The notes beneath the pieces were generated by a model. That model had not been told where the DNA came from. It ran no database searches and saw nothing but the letters and a program-made list of their open reading frames with translations. From Saxidomus purpurata (lineage: Eukaryota; Mollusca; Bivalvia; Venerida; Veneridae): a DNA stretch of 64,000 bases. The DNA lies in contig JAFMSR010000008.1 in NCBI GenBank assembly GCA_022818135.1, positions 14,560,840-14,624,839 on the forward strand, written 5' to 3'. A program made the translations under genes and the position numbers. This document shows, piece after piece, positions 12,001-19,502 of this stretch; the stretch's first letter is position 1, and each line of letters starts with the position of its first letter.

Positions 12001-13274
12001 AAACAGGTAGATGTATTTATCAAAGCATATTTTACTCTAATTGCCGTCTTTTTCACAGCGACGGATACTGAATAAACAACCCAATTAAAGGATTATTGGG
12101 GCCCCAAAGTGTCACCATGTATATTGTCACTTTTTTAACACGGATTAATTACTATGAGAAAGTAGAATAAATAAAAATGAAGATAGATATGTTCATAACT
12201 ACAATGTATGTGAAATTAAGAAGTTGCATAGAGTGCATAAACAATAAACAAATCATTATTCACTAATTCACTCTTAAAACTAAAACGGTCAAGATTTCTT
12301 ATATTACGTACACAGCATAATTTACTATTAATTGAAAAAAAAATCAAATCTAGTAAATATTTAAATGCACGTGTAGTTAACTTGTAACGCACTTACCATA
12401 TCTCAACATAGTCAGCGCATGAAGTATATCACACACCTTTTATGAATTATTTTAATTATAATTTACGACTGTAAAATAAATATGAAAAAAAGATCTGTAT
12501 GCAACGCCATTAGGCATGAAAGCATCATATTATCGTGAACGGAAATATTCAAACTATGACTCGTATGTGATTTTAGTAAATATAAAATCTGCAAGTATTT
12601 GTTGTGAACATAAATACCTAAATAGCCATATTAACAAAAGCTTACTTGAATAATCTTACTCTTGTGCTAAATTTATTACTGAAATGGTCAAATAAATAGA
12701 AGTCTTCATATGCAGTTCTGCCACTATTTTGGTATTTGCAGGTTGCAGTTATTAAATATATAAATGCATAATTTGTATTTACTTTACATAAGTACACAAC
12801 TAGCAGTTTTTTTCTTGATTAACGCCTCTTTCTTCAACAACTTGCAACAATCATTCAAATATTTCGGATACCGGAATTTGCGATACCGGCGTTTCTTGAT
12901 CGATACTGTCGTTTAGTAGGGACCCTTCATCTGTTCTTCTGTAAATAGCCGTTTTTTTTCGTAGATACTGCGAGCATAGGTTCCACCACTCTTTATTAAA
13001 GTTTCAAATCAACGTTGTACGTAGTTACTGAGATATACATCATCATATTTTGAGTACGAGATAACTACGATACGAACCTATTGGTTACGAAATTACTTTG
13101 TGAGACATACAGTGCGTTTTTGTTCAGATGAACGCAAAAATAACTGCAATTAACCTCAATATGCGGTTTAAGTTCCTGTCTATCATTACAGGGTCGCATG
13201 AAGAATATCATGCCTGAGCCATCAGCATTTTTAAATAGATCTTTGGAGAGTTTCATTGAATTTTCTACCGCCAT
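1..13274 (-). CDS. TERF2IP: RAP1 / TERF2IP homologue, shelterin subunit (9 exons, 3' end off the left edge)
   Basis: Seen: nine exons join in frame: 13274-13155, 8290-8244, 7645-7541, 6291-6163, 5803-5689, 5278-5131, 2472-1540, 343-270 and 63-1, about 578 residues so far. Every border has AG/GT and all phases fit. Domains in order: BRCT, residues about 10-90 (NADGSGMIFFMRP, then YGGGKVTSKVL, then DDYILAKYIEDCLKENK); Myb-like domain, about 135-195 (SKYSKEDDIAMITFL, VWKDMEQ, NTRYRKHILPK); acidic Ser/Glu/Asp-rich linker, about 222-525; basic KKRKR; start of the RCT domain (ANKYDISQGFVWQLL). Known: RAP1 binds the double-strand telomere factor TRF2 through its RCT and protects chromosome ends; it also acts in transcription. 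Inference: nuclear orthologue. The linker is much longer than in human. The gene is divergent from the anoctamin gene downstream on the plus strand. Exon joins are predicted, not proven by cDNA. Confidence 0.82.
270..343 (-). CDS. TERF2IP: RAP1 exon 8: basic linker
   Basis: A 74-nt exon with a CTGTATTTCAG acceptor and a GTATGT donor. It enters in phase 1 exactly as exon 7 leaves, and exits in phase 0. It encodes a short hydrophilic segment with REEKKRKL, a second basic cluster, and VAECEATCQ. No domain of its own. Confidence 0.7.
1002..1184. mobile_element. Short pogo/Tigger-like terminal-inverted-repeat element
   Basis: A 183-bp element flanked by TA on both sides. Its ends are CAGTAAACTCCGTATATAAC on the left and, reverse-complemented, CAGTAAACTCCGTTTATAAC on the right. 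TA target duplication and a CAGT start are typical of the pogo branch of Tc1/mariner. Too short to code for a transposase, so it depends on one elsewhere. Internal copies of CGGATATAA repeat the terminal motif. Confidence 0.75.
1540..2472 (-). CDS. TERF2IP: RAP1 exon 7: long acidic linker with nuclear signal
   Basis: A 933-nt exon, acceptor TGTGATATTTCAG, donor GTATAA. It encodes about 311 residues rich in Glu, Asp, Ser and Asn, without cysteine clusters or membrane segments. It ends KKRKRG, a likely nuclear localisation signal. Human RAP1 has an acidic Glu-rich stretch at the same place, but far shorter. The open frame starts earlier, at 2593, but the first 40 or so codons lie upstream of the acceptor and are probably intronic; the true boundary is 2472. 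Confidence 0.75.
2823..2936. repeat. Palindromic MITE-like element
   Basis: Ends CGTTGAATAAAATACAGTCAG and its near-perfect inverse CTGACTTTATTTTATTCAACG enclose about 70 bp that are also partly self-complementary (CATGCTACGCACTCG to the middle). No coding potential. It lies in RAP1 intron 6. Confidence 0.6.
3655..4855. mobile_element. Tandem-repeat element nested in the hAT element
   Basis: Seven monomers of about 146 bp run from about 3760 to 4730; ACCATTGTATGA recurs at 3791, 3938, 4083, 4229, 4375, 4521 and 4667. They are followed by a GACC tetranucleotide array and a short end with the hairpin-like ATACCCCC to GGGGGTAT. The layout (unique head, tandem core, microsatellite, short tail) resembles the bivalve pearl or Helitron-associated elements. 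The exact borders are not certain. Confidence 0.5.
4741..4792. repeat. (GACC)n microsatellite
   Basis: About 12 tandem copies of the tetranucleotide GACC with slight decay at both ends. It sits directly after the 146-bp tandem monomers. Confidence 0.9.
5131..5278 (-). CDS. TERF2IP: RAP1 exon 6: end of Myb-like domain
   Basis: A 148-nt exon in phase 0, acceptor CCACACCAG, donor GTACGT, leaving in phase 1. It encodes HTASSMNTRYRKHILPKI, the third Myb helix with the RYxKH block seen in RAP1, then a basic-to-acidic tail ending EPEF. Read straight on, the frame would stop at 5123-5125, so the donor is needed to continue. The donor was chosen because its phase fits exon 7. Confidence 0.75.
5689..5803 (-). 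CDS. TERF2IP: RAP1 exon 5: first part of Myb-like domain
   Basis: A 115-nt exon with a TTATTCAG acceptor and a GTATGC donor. It encodes RSKYSKEDDIAMITFLIEEK, then RYAEALGIRVWKDMEQRK. The acidic pair after the first helix, the central hydrophobic helix and the VWKDME block match the RAP1 Myb domain (human: DADDVAILTYV and LWKAME). This exon was the key to identifying the gene. Confidence 0.85.
6163..6291 (-). CDS. TERF2IP: RAP1 exon 4: Ser/Asn-rich linker between BRCT and Myb
   Basis: A 129-nt exon with an ATTTGTAG acceptor and a GTAAGA donor, phases 2 in and 2 out, fitting both neighbours. It encodes a low-complexity stretch rich in Ser and Asn (NSDNSINSFSSNDSLSPAS) and ends GRDYKG just before the Myb-like domain. 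Such a linker lies at this place in vertebrate RAP1. Confidence 0.75.
6450..6705. repeat. Dispersed bivalve-type repeat, copy 1
   Basis: Contains the family core: TGTAGATCATTA, TGTGCAGTCTGATCATGATC, TGCACTGTTTGCTATTCAGTC and TGGTACAGTCCAAATTGAG. Six further copies occur in this window. Also contains a short local duplication (GACCACTGCCAACCAGTGTAG twice). No coding potential; it lies in RAP1 intron 3. Confidence 0.65.
7541..7645 (-). CDS. TERF2IP: RAP1 exon 3: end of BRCT
   Basis: A 105-nt exon, one nucleotide plus 34 codons plus two. It encodes LAEKGSLVTSDDYILAKYI and continues DCLKENKLLDMDQYR, matching the last BRCT helix (QYILDCVERN in human). Acceptor TTTAG, donor GTATAT. Confidence 0.85.
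7681..7795. repeat. 31-bp tandem repeat
   Basis: Four nearly perfect copies of a 31-bp unit starting ATAATGGTAACAATGGTTTG, in the intron between RAP1 exons 2 and 3. The last copy is altered. Confidence 0.85.
7830..7985. repeat. Dispersed bivalve-type repeat, copy 2
   Basis: A diverged copy recognisable by GATTATGATCTGCACTGTTC, ACTCCTTGAACA and TCTGTCCAAATTTTGAAATG. It lies in a RAP1 intron. Confidence 0.5.
8244..8290 (-). CDS. TERF2IP: RAP1 exon 2: BRCT Gly-rich turn
   Basis: A 47-nt exon too short to stand out as an ORF. It has a pyrimidine-rich TTTCAG acceptor and a GTAAGT donor, enters in phase 0 and leaves in phase 2. It encodes YGGGKVTSKVLKGSI, matching the HGGG turn of vertebrate RAP1 BRCT. 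Confidence 0.8.
8776..9568 (+). pseudogene. 5'-truncated Penelope-like retroelement, C-terminal part with GIY-YIG domain
   Basis: An almost open frame. A short upstream segment reads SIPFRQAL, the block that joins RT and linker in Penelope-like elements, then after a frameshift near 8799 RIPRIFSTEESF and LRARGYP. A single nonsense codon lies at 9149-9151; the same frame resumes with SYTCGKNCIACKLM (zinc-binding cysteines) and a GIY-YIG endonuclease domain: ICLISCQKCGIQYVGQSGNT, then GHC and a final EESITEIFKTKSLKGLN. Known: these elements use the nuclease to open the target. Seen: the RT is missing and the usual Arg between YIG and His is replaced (ITESLYGH), so the copy is dead. It lies in RAP1 intron 1, antisense to the gene. 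Confidence 0.75.
9569..10500 (+). other. Probable 3' region of the Penelope-like copy
   Basis: Follows directly on the stop codon after GIY-YIG. It contains broken frames with cysteine pairs (CKICNKF, YCYYCEL) and an open frame from about 9876 to 10235 that matches nothing I recognise. It ends near TATTGAAACCTGACCTGTC at about 10460. Whether it all belongs to the element is inference from position and similar decay. Confidence 0.3.
11608..11714. repeat. (ATGA)n microsatellite
   Basis: About 26 tetranucleotide units ATGA with a few ATGG variants at the left end. The long open frames over it (repeated FIHS on the minus strand) are a by-product of the repeat. Confidence 0.95.
13155..13274 (-). 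CDS. TERF2IP: RAP1 exon 1: start and first half of BRCT
   Basis: Forty codons from an ATG at 13274 to GAG at 13155, followed by a GTTAAT donor, phase 0. It encodes KDLFKNADGSGMIFFMRP, which aligns with the first strand of the vertebrate RAP1 BRCT domain. The reading frame continues past the donor in the genome, but the next exon supplies the Gly-rich turn expected in the domain. The donor lacks the usual G at position +5. Confidence 0.75.
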
Positions 13275-13290
13275 CTTTTGAAACGGGACT
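13262..13290 (-). promoter_or_regulatory. YY1-like motif over the RAP1 start codon
   Basis: On the minus strand the start context reads CAAAAGATGGCGGTAG. AAGATGGCGG matches the YY1 consensus that often sits at transcription or translation starts of animal housekeeping genes. It suggests a short 5' leader with the promoter close by. Inference only. Confidence 0.35.
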
Positions 13291-13726
13291 AGTCACAAGA
13301 GAGTATTTTTACTGTAGCACTAAATTACCTCCCTTACCTCCTAGATACAGGTAAATAACTGTTTATTTTTGTGCTTATTCTTCCAATTTTGTTACATTTT
13401 AATATTAATATGATAGCTGGTGTAATTGCTATACTGTAAGTGCGCATTTAATTAAAAAATGATTACAATAATCTCTCATGTACTTAGCTACTTGGTTTTC
13501 AAAATAAATGAAAATGTAGCACGTTTCGGATATCCCGTTTCCTCATAATCTTTGGGATTTAATTATGAAAAAAACCCTCTGAAAGTGGTTTTAATCCATA
13601 GTGTATTATTCGTTTAGCCTTGACATATAGATTAATACTCTTTAACAAAACTTACCACTGATAAAATCAATGTTACTTTATCTAACATGTATTATTTTGA
13701 TTATTTTTTTCTTACTAACATTACAG

Positions 13727-16545
13727 TATGGACACTTCGGACCATGGACATTTTGGATAAGACACTTTGGCCCATATTTTAAGACACTTTGGACCATATT
13801 CATAGACACTTAGTACCAAATTAATAGACACTTCGGACCATCTTTGTAATCATATAAATCAGAGAAATAAAAATGAAAAATATTATAGTCTGGTCATACA
13901 AATTATTGTGAGTCTTACTGGTTAATTCAAGTACTCAAAATGTATATGACATCTGTGTTCTTAATTATACGTTTTATCATTATTCTTCTAAAAAATCCAA
14001 ATGGTAAATCAGAACAATGTATAGTGTTAAAAGGAAGCTTTACTCCTTATCTTAATACTTTCGGATATACCTATTACCGCAAATCTGGAAAAAAATGTTT
14101 GAAACTTCTACCAGTTTGTTTCTGCTACAATATAATTACTCTTGTCTGACAGCTTGTTTTCTTCTGAATATTTTGATATGAATATTGTAGTGATACTTCT
14201 GTTATGTTTGCTATGGAGGCCATTTCCAGACCAACTGGCCTCAAATTATCATTCTATCTCAAAAAGTAGTCAAAATTTAAAGAGAAGCTCTTGCTTACCA
14301 AAAATGAACACAAACCTTAGAAATAAAATATTTTTCAGATAGTTTTGAAATAGGAAAATACTTGAAATACGGTAATAAGAAAGGAAACTACACTTAAGTA
14401 TCGAACAATAATTCGTAGTAATTGGTATATCCTGGTAATTGGTATATTGATAATAAATGATATTACTATTGTTATTATTTTGAAGGTTTATAACTTTCAG
14501 CACTTTTCACTTGAGGAATTATATTAATCTCTTGATTAAATATAAATACACATCTCCGTTATCCATGTCAAGTAAGATCATTGTGTATATCAAACATGCC
14601 GTTCTCCCTCATAATATTTGCTGGGTTTTCCTGTATAAAGATCCTAACCCGGTGCCCCTGCGAAGCTCAAAAAAACACTAAAAACTCACGGTAAATTAAA
14701 ATTTTGGGAAAAAAGCTACGAGGGTCATAAAATATCAACCTATATGGTCAATATCCTGACACGTGATATCGATAATGAAGAAGTACTAGTATTATGTACA
14801 GTCGTTTAGGTGACGAAACTGATGTGTTGTCATGAGTTTGTGTTAATTGTGTCACTATCATCTTAGGTAAATTGCCCGGAGGGTAAATTGTGGTGAATCA
14901 TAAACTTTTCAAACAGCGATGATTAGCCGAAAATCAACCGCCAAACAAGTCACTACGCTCCAAACATGCCGCTAATAAAATCATTTAATTAAGTTTAAAA
15001 TTTTTTAAAAGATTTGATGTTTTCTTAAAATCGCCAAAACAAATTTACACATCGATTGTCGGGTGTCAGTGTGATCACGCATCTATGTTGTGAGAAATTA
15101 TTGGAAACGTTTTGCATTCTGATTGAATGAGAGTGCATAACGGGTGACGCTTTCAAATTTATCACCTGTTAAACAGTGTATTGCTGATCGCTATGATTAG
15201 TGACCTGCGTTTCCTCAAAGTTTTATGCAAACTGTGGAATCGTCATCAGAATAGATGCAATCTTTTCAAAAACGATGTGTAAAAAGAGACTCAGATTTAA
15301 GCGTTTCTGTGCACCATTACTATGGGAATAGTATAATAATGTTTGAAATGGGCGTTTTTTGTGTAAATATGCTAAAAAATGTCAAATACGTCCTTAGAAA
15401 TGCCTGATTTCCTTCTAAAAAGTATCTCCTGGTGAGTCGTCCAAAAACCTGGCGATTTTTCAAAAATCTCCTGGCAGTGATTCAATCCTTTGTTGCATGT
15501 ATGGTGTATATATATATTTTTCTTATTTTTTGTAACACTTTAGATTTTGAAGTATCCCATTTAATGCCACTTTAAAATGATTTAAGTAGGAAATATGTTA
15601 AAAATATTGTTTTCAATTAATTTCTTGTTCTACTTTGTCAAATTGTGTCAGTGTTTTGATAGCAATTGTCCGTTGTGGAAATTGTGACATTGTAACAAGG
15701 TGATGTTTTAATAACTGACACATTCAATCACTGTCTTATACCTTAAAATCTTTGTGTATAATGTTTTTTATTGTCACACTTAGATTAAGAAGTATTGAGT
15801 TACACGTAAATGTCACTTTATAATGATTTAAGAAAATTACTGTTGTGCATGGCAGACCATACTTATAGACACTCCGGACCATCTTTGTAGACACTTTCAA
15901 AATGAAATAGCTTATATCAAAGCAGCGGATGTCAAAATAAATATTCATGCACTTCCACCATCTGTTTCTTTGTATAGTTCACACGGTTTTGTATGAAGTG
16001 ATTTTGATACAACCTTAAAGGAAATCTATACCGGTAACTGCTAATTATTTTGATAAAATAACCACAATTTGGGAGTTTCAACTTCTGATGAAAAAGTAAA
16101 AAGATTGTCGACCCAGCAATTTTCATTTAGGCCTTTAGAATTGTCTTTTATATTTCTTATCTACATTATTTTGGAGATTTATCCTCAACTATGATTGCAA
16201 TTATGAATGAGTTATAATTAATAATTAAATAAATTATTGATGATATTTTGAAATAGGATTTCTTGGTCTGAAGTGTCACATGATATTTTGAAATAGGATT
16301 TCTTGGTCTGAAGTGTCACATGATATTTTGAAATAGGATTTCTTGGTCTGAAGTGTCACATGATATTTTGCAACAACATTTTGATGGTCCTAAGTTCCAA
16401 TTTTCTTTAATATATTTTCATGGCCCGAAGTGCCAATTAAGATGGTCCGAAGTGTCTATCAATTTGGTCCGAAGTGTCTATAAAATGTGGTTAGAATTAA
16501 GTGATTGTTCGAAATGTTGTTGGTCAGAAGTGGGTCGATACTCAT
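13727..16545. mobile_element. Putative DNA element with inverted subterminal array of TGGTCCGAAGTGTC
   Basis: At the left end GACACTTCGGACCA and variants occur about six times between 13727 and 13845. At the right end the inverse, TGGTCCGAAGTGTC and variants, occurs about eight times between 16264 and 16530. One further left-type pair lies at 15846-15895. Such inverted arrays of a short motif near both ends are typical of binding sites for a transposase. The interior is AT-rich with no transposase frame. Exact ends and a target duplication could not be set. Confidence 0.45.
16241..16370. repeat. 40-bp tandem repeat, three copies
   Basis: Three identical 40-bp units beginning TGATATTTTGAAATAGGATT and ending TTGGTCTGAAGTGTCACA, plus 10 bp of a fourth. 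Each contains one copy of the TGGTCYGAAGTGTC motif, so the tandem expansion amplifies it. Confidence 0.9.
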
Positions 16546-17224
16546 CATTCATGGTCTTGATCTGTATCAGCTGTGGGCTTTCTTGTTAATTTCTTTGTTT
16601 AAGACTTCATCTTGATAATTTAAGAGCATTAATATTGCATTGTCATAGTATATAAAAATTACATCTGACTTTAAAATGCGTGTTTCAAATAGAATGGTAA
16701 TTAAAACTGTTTGAGATCAGTTTGATATGGCTTTAAATGAGGTTATTAGTGCTTAGTAATATTATGCAATCAGTTGTTTTTATCAAAAGGTGCTGAGTTT
16801 AACAAACAACTTTATTTTTTGCACAAACTTACAAAAACTTTAATGTTGATTGTTTAATTCCTTAACAAATGCACATGATATTTGTATGTCGAGATTTAGT
16901 CCAATTAGCTTAGCAATTTGATAATTATATTTGAAAAAGTTAGGTATGGAAGCTATGTTTACTGGCGACTAAATACAGGCTTAAAGCATTTGAATCTTTC
17001 AAATTCTAGATTCCTGTATGAGAGTGGTTTTGATCCCATGCATTGTGTTTTACTGCATGAGATTAGCTGAAACGATCTCCCTGTAAAGCAAGTTGTCAGT
17101 TAGTTTATACAAATTTATTTCAGTTCGATTACAAAGAAAGCTCCGTAGCTAATTAAATCAATCTCGATCACTCATTCCAGTTGTCATCATGCTTGCAAGA
17201 GAGAGACAGCAAGTTTTTCATTGC

Positions 17225-17372
17225 TGCTACCCATTTGCAGCTTGGTGGACTGCCGTACGCATGGCATCAGTGTCTTTGCCAAAGGACACACCTTGTGCTT
17301 GGTCTTGGATTTGAACCTGGGACCTCCTGTTCCAGAGGGGGAAACCCTAACCAGTGAGCTATTGAGGCCATA
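17225..17372 (-). repeat. tRNA-derived SINE
   Basis: On the minus strand a tRNA-like head reads TAGCTCACTGGTTAGGG (A box) and, about 40 bases on, GGTTCAAATCC (B box). The downstream body (AAGCACAAGGTGTGTCCTTT onward) is not tRNA. The head lacks a full cloverleaf, so it is a SINE, not a tRNA gene. Confidence 0.6.
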
Positions 17373-18137
17373 CAACTCATATATTTATAGTCTTAAGTTG
17401 CATAAAACCTGATACAAATGGCCAAGACATACATGTAGAATCAATTGACATATAGATAGTGTCTAATTAAATCAAATTCGACAGATTAGGTCAAAAGAAC
17501 CTAGTTACAAAGTTTGTGTTTGTAGTGTAGTACAAAAAAATGTATTTATTAAATTATAATTGCTACTTGTAACTTGTTTATGCTGTTACATTAATTATCA
17601 AGATGAATTGCTATACAAAGAACACCAGCCCAAGATACGAGTATAGACTGCTTGTCCAGTAAACGGCTGACTAGCATATCCAATTCCTTTCTTTTTGTAA
17701 TTTTTTAAACAGAAATTTAACGATAGACTTAATCTGATGTACGCAGGATATGCCTATCTTACAAAACCAGTGTCAACCAGAACATGCCAGGTACATGTAT
17801 GCTTGGTAGTGACACTGAGTTATAGTCAAGAATGATGCTGAAAACACAGTAGATGCTTTAAAAACATATACTGCATATTTCATAATACCGTGCCGTTTCA
17901 GTGTTTGCTTTACACACAGGTAGTAAATGACGTCGATGTCATATTCTGTAGTTAACTCCGCCCAAATCAATACCTTTATCTATCGTACACACTGACTACT
18001 ATACTGACACGGGTTGTACCGATTATAGCCTCTTTAGAGGATGGTGGACCCAATAAGCACAATTACAAACAAAATACTATACTGACAGTATAAGTTTACA
18101 CATCTTCAAGCTGCAATTGCAACATTATTTGATTTTT

Positions 18138-19502
18138 AGCTCGACTATTCGGAGAATATGGAGAGCTATTACAGTCACTTGTGTGTCGGCGTCGGCGTCG
18201 GCGTCGGCGTTGCTTCTTTGGTAAAAGTTTTGCCTGCTAAGTACTATCATGCACATATCTCAGTAACCACTTATGATATTGACTTGAAACTTTGTTCATG
18301 TCTTTAGGGGTGTCATACAATCAAGGCAGATAACTCTTGAAAAAATTTAGTACAAATTATGGCCCTTGTTTGACTTTGAAAATTTGGTTAAAGTTTTGCC
18401 TGCTAGGTACTATCATGCACATATCTCAGTAACCACTTATGATATTGACTTGAAACTTTGTTCATGTCTTAAGGGGTGTCATACAATCAAGGCAGATAAC
18501 TCTTGAAAAAATTTAGTACAAATTATGGCCCTTGTTTGACTTTGAAAATTTGGTTGAAGTTTTGCCTGCTAGGTACTATCATGCACATATCTCAGTAACC
18601 ACTTATAATATTGACTTGAAACTTTGTTCATGTCTTTAGGGGTGTCATACAATCAAGGCATATAACTCTTGTTTAAATTTAGTACAAATTATGGCCCTTG
18701 TTTGACTTTGAAAATTTGGTTAAAGTTTTGCCTGCTAGGTACTATCATGCACATATCTCAGTAACCACTTATGATATTGACTTGAAACTTTGTTCATGTC
18801 TTTAGGGGTGTCATACAATCAAGGCAGATAACTCTTGAAAAAATTTAGTACAAATTATGGCCCTTGTTTGACTTTGAAAATTTGGTTAAAGTTTCGCCTG
18901 CTAGATACTATCATGCACATATCTCAGTAACCACTTGTGATATTGACTTGAAACTTCGTTAATGTCTCTAGGGGTGTCACACAGTCAAGTCAGATAACTC
19001 TTGTATAAATTTAGTACTAATTATGGCCCTTGTTTGACTTTGAAAATTTGGTTAAAGTTTTGCATGCAAGGTACTATCATGCACATATCACAGTAACCAC
19101 TTATGATATTGACTTGAAACTTTTTTAATGTCTTAAGAGGTGTCACACAGTCAAGACAGATAACTCTTGTTTAAATTTAGTGCAAATTATGGCCCTTGTT
19201 TGACTTTGAAAATTTGGTAAAGTTTTGCATGCAAGGTACTATCATGCACATATCACAGTAACCACTTATGGTAATTATATCAAACCTTGCAATAGTGTTC
19301 AGGGTACATTTTGTATCAAACAATTAATTTACCAAAAATTAAATCTATAGTTATAGATTTTGACTTTTTTTATGATTCAACTTTCCTAGTTTATACTTAA
19401 TAGTTAGCAGAATTTTGTTTTGCTATTACACTGATAAAAGTTTTGTTTTATTAGCAAACACCCACAATAGTCGAGCGTGCTGTCTTATGGACAGCTCTTG
19501 TT
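18138..19502. mobile_element. Interspersed element with seven 166-bp tandem monomers
   Basis: Begins AGCTCGACTATTCGGAG, followed by a GTCGGC hexamer run (18186-18211), then seven monomers of 166 bp; GTACTATCATGCACAT recurs at 18241, 18407, 18573, 18739, 18905, 19071 and 19236. It ends CAATAGTCGAGC to ACAGCTCTTGTT. The short end AGCTCGACTATT is inverted at the right (AATAGTCGAGC). A degraded tail copy is at 41020-41356. No coding frame. Confidence 0.7.

Larger units (their letters stand above)
8291..13154 (-). other. RAP1 intron 1
   Basis: A 4.9-kb intron. It contains the Penelope-like copy (8776-10500) and an ATGA microsatellite (11608-11714). Related short blocks around CCTATGCTCGCGGTAT (8468-8483), CCAATGCTCGCAGTAA (8669-8684) and, inverted, GATACTGCGAGCATAGG (near 12965) suggest remnants of one more element. 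Otherwise AT-rich sequence with no coding signal. Confidence 0.5.

Noticed and set aside
16241..16370. CRISPR-like direct repeats
   Set aside because: Units are contiguous without unique spacers and the sequence is clearly a eukaryotic nuclear genome.
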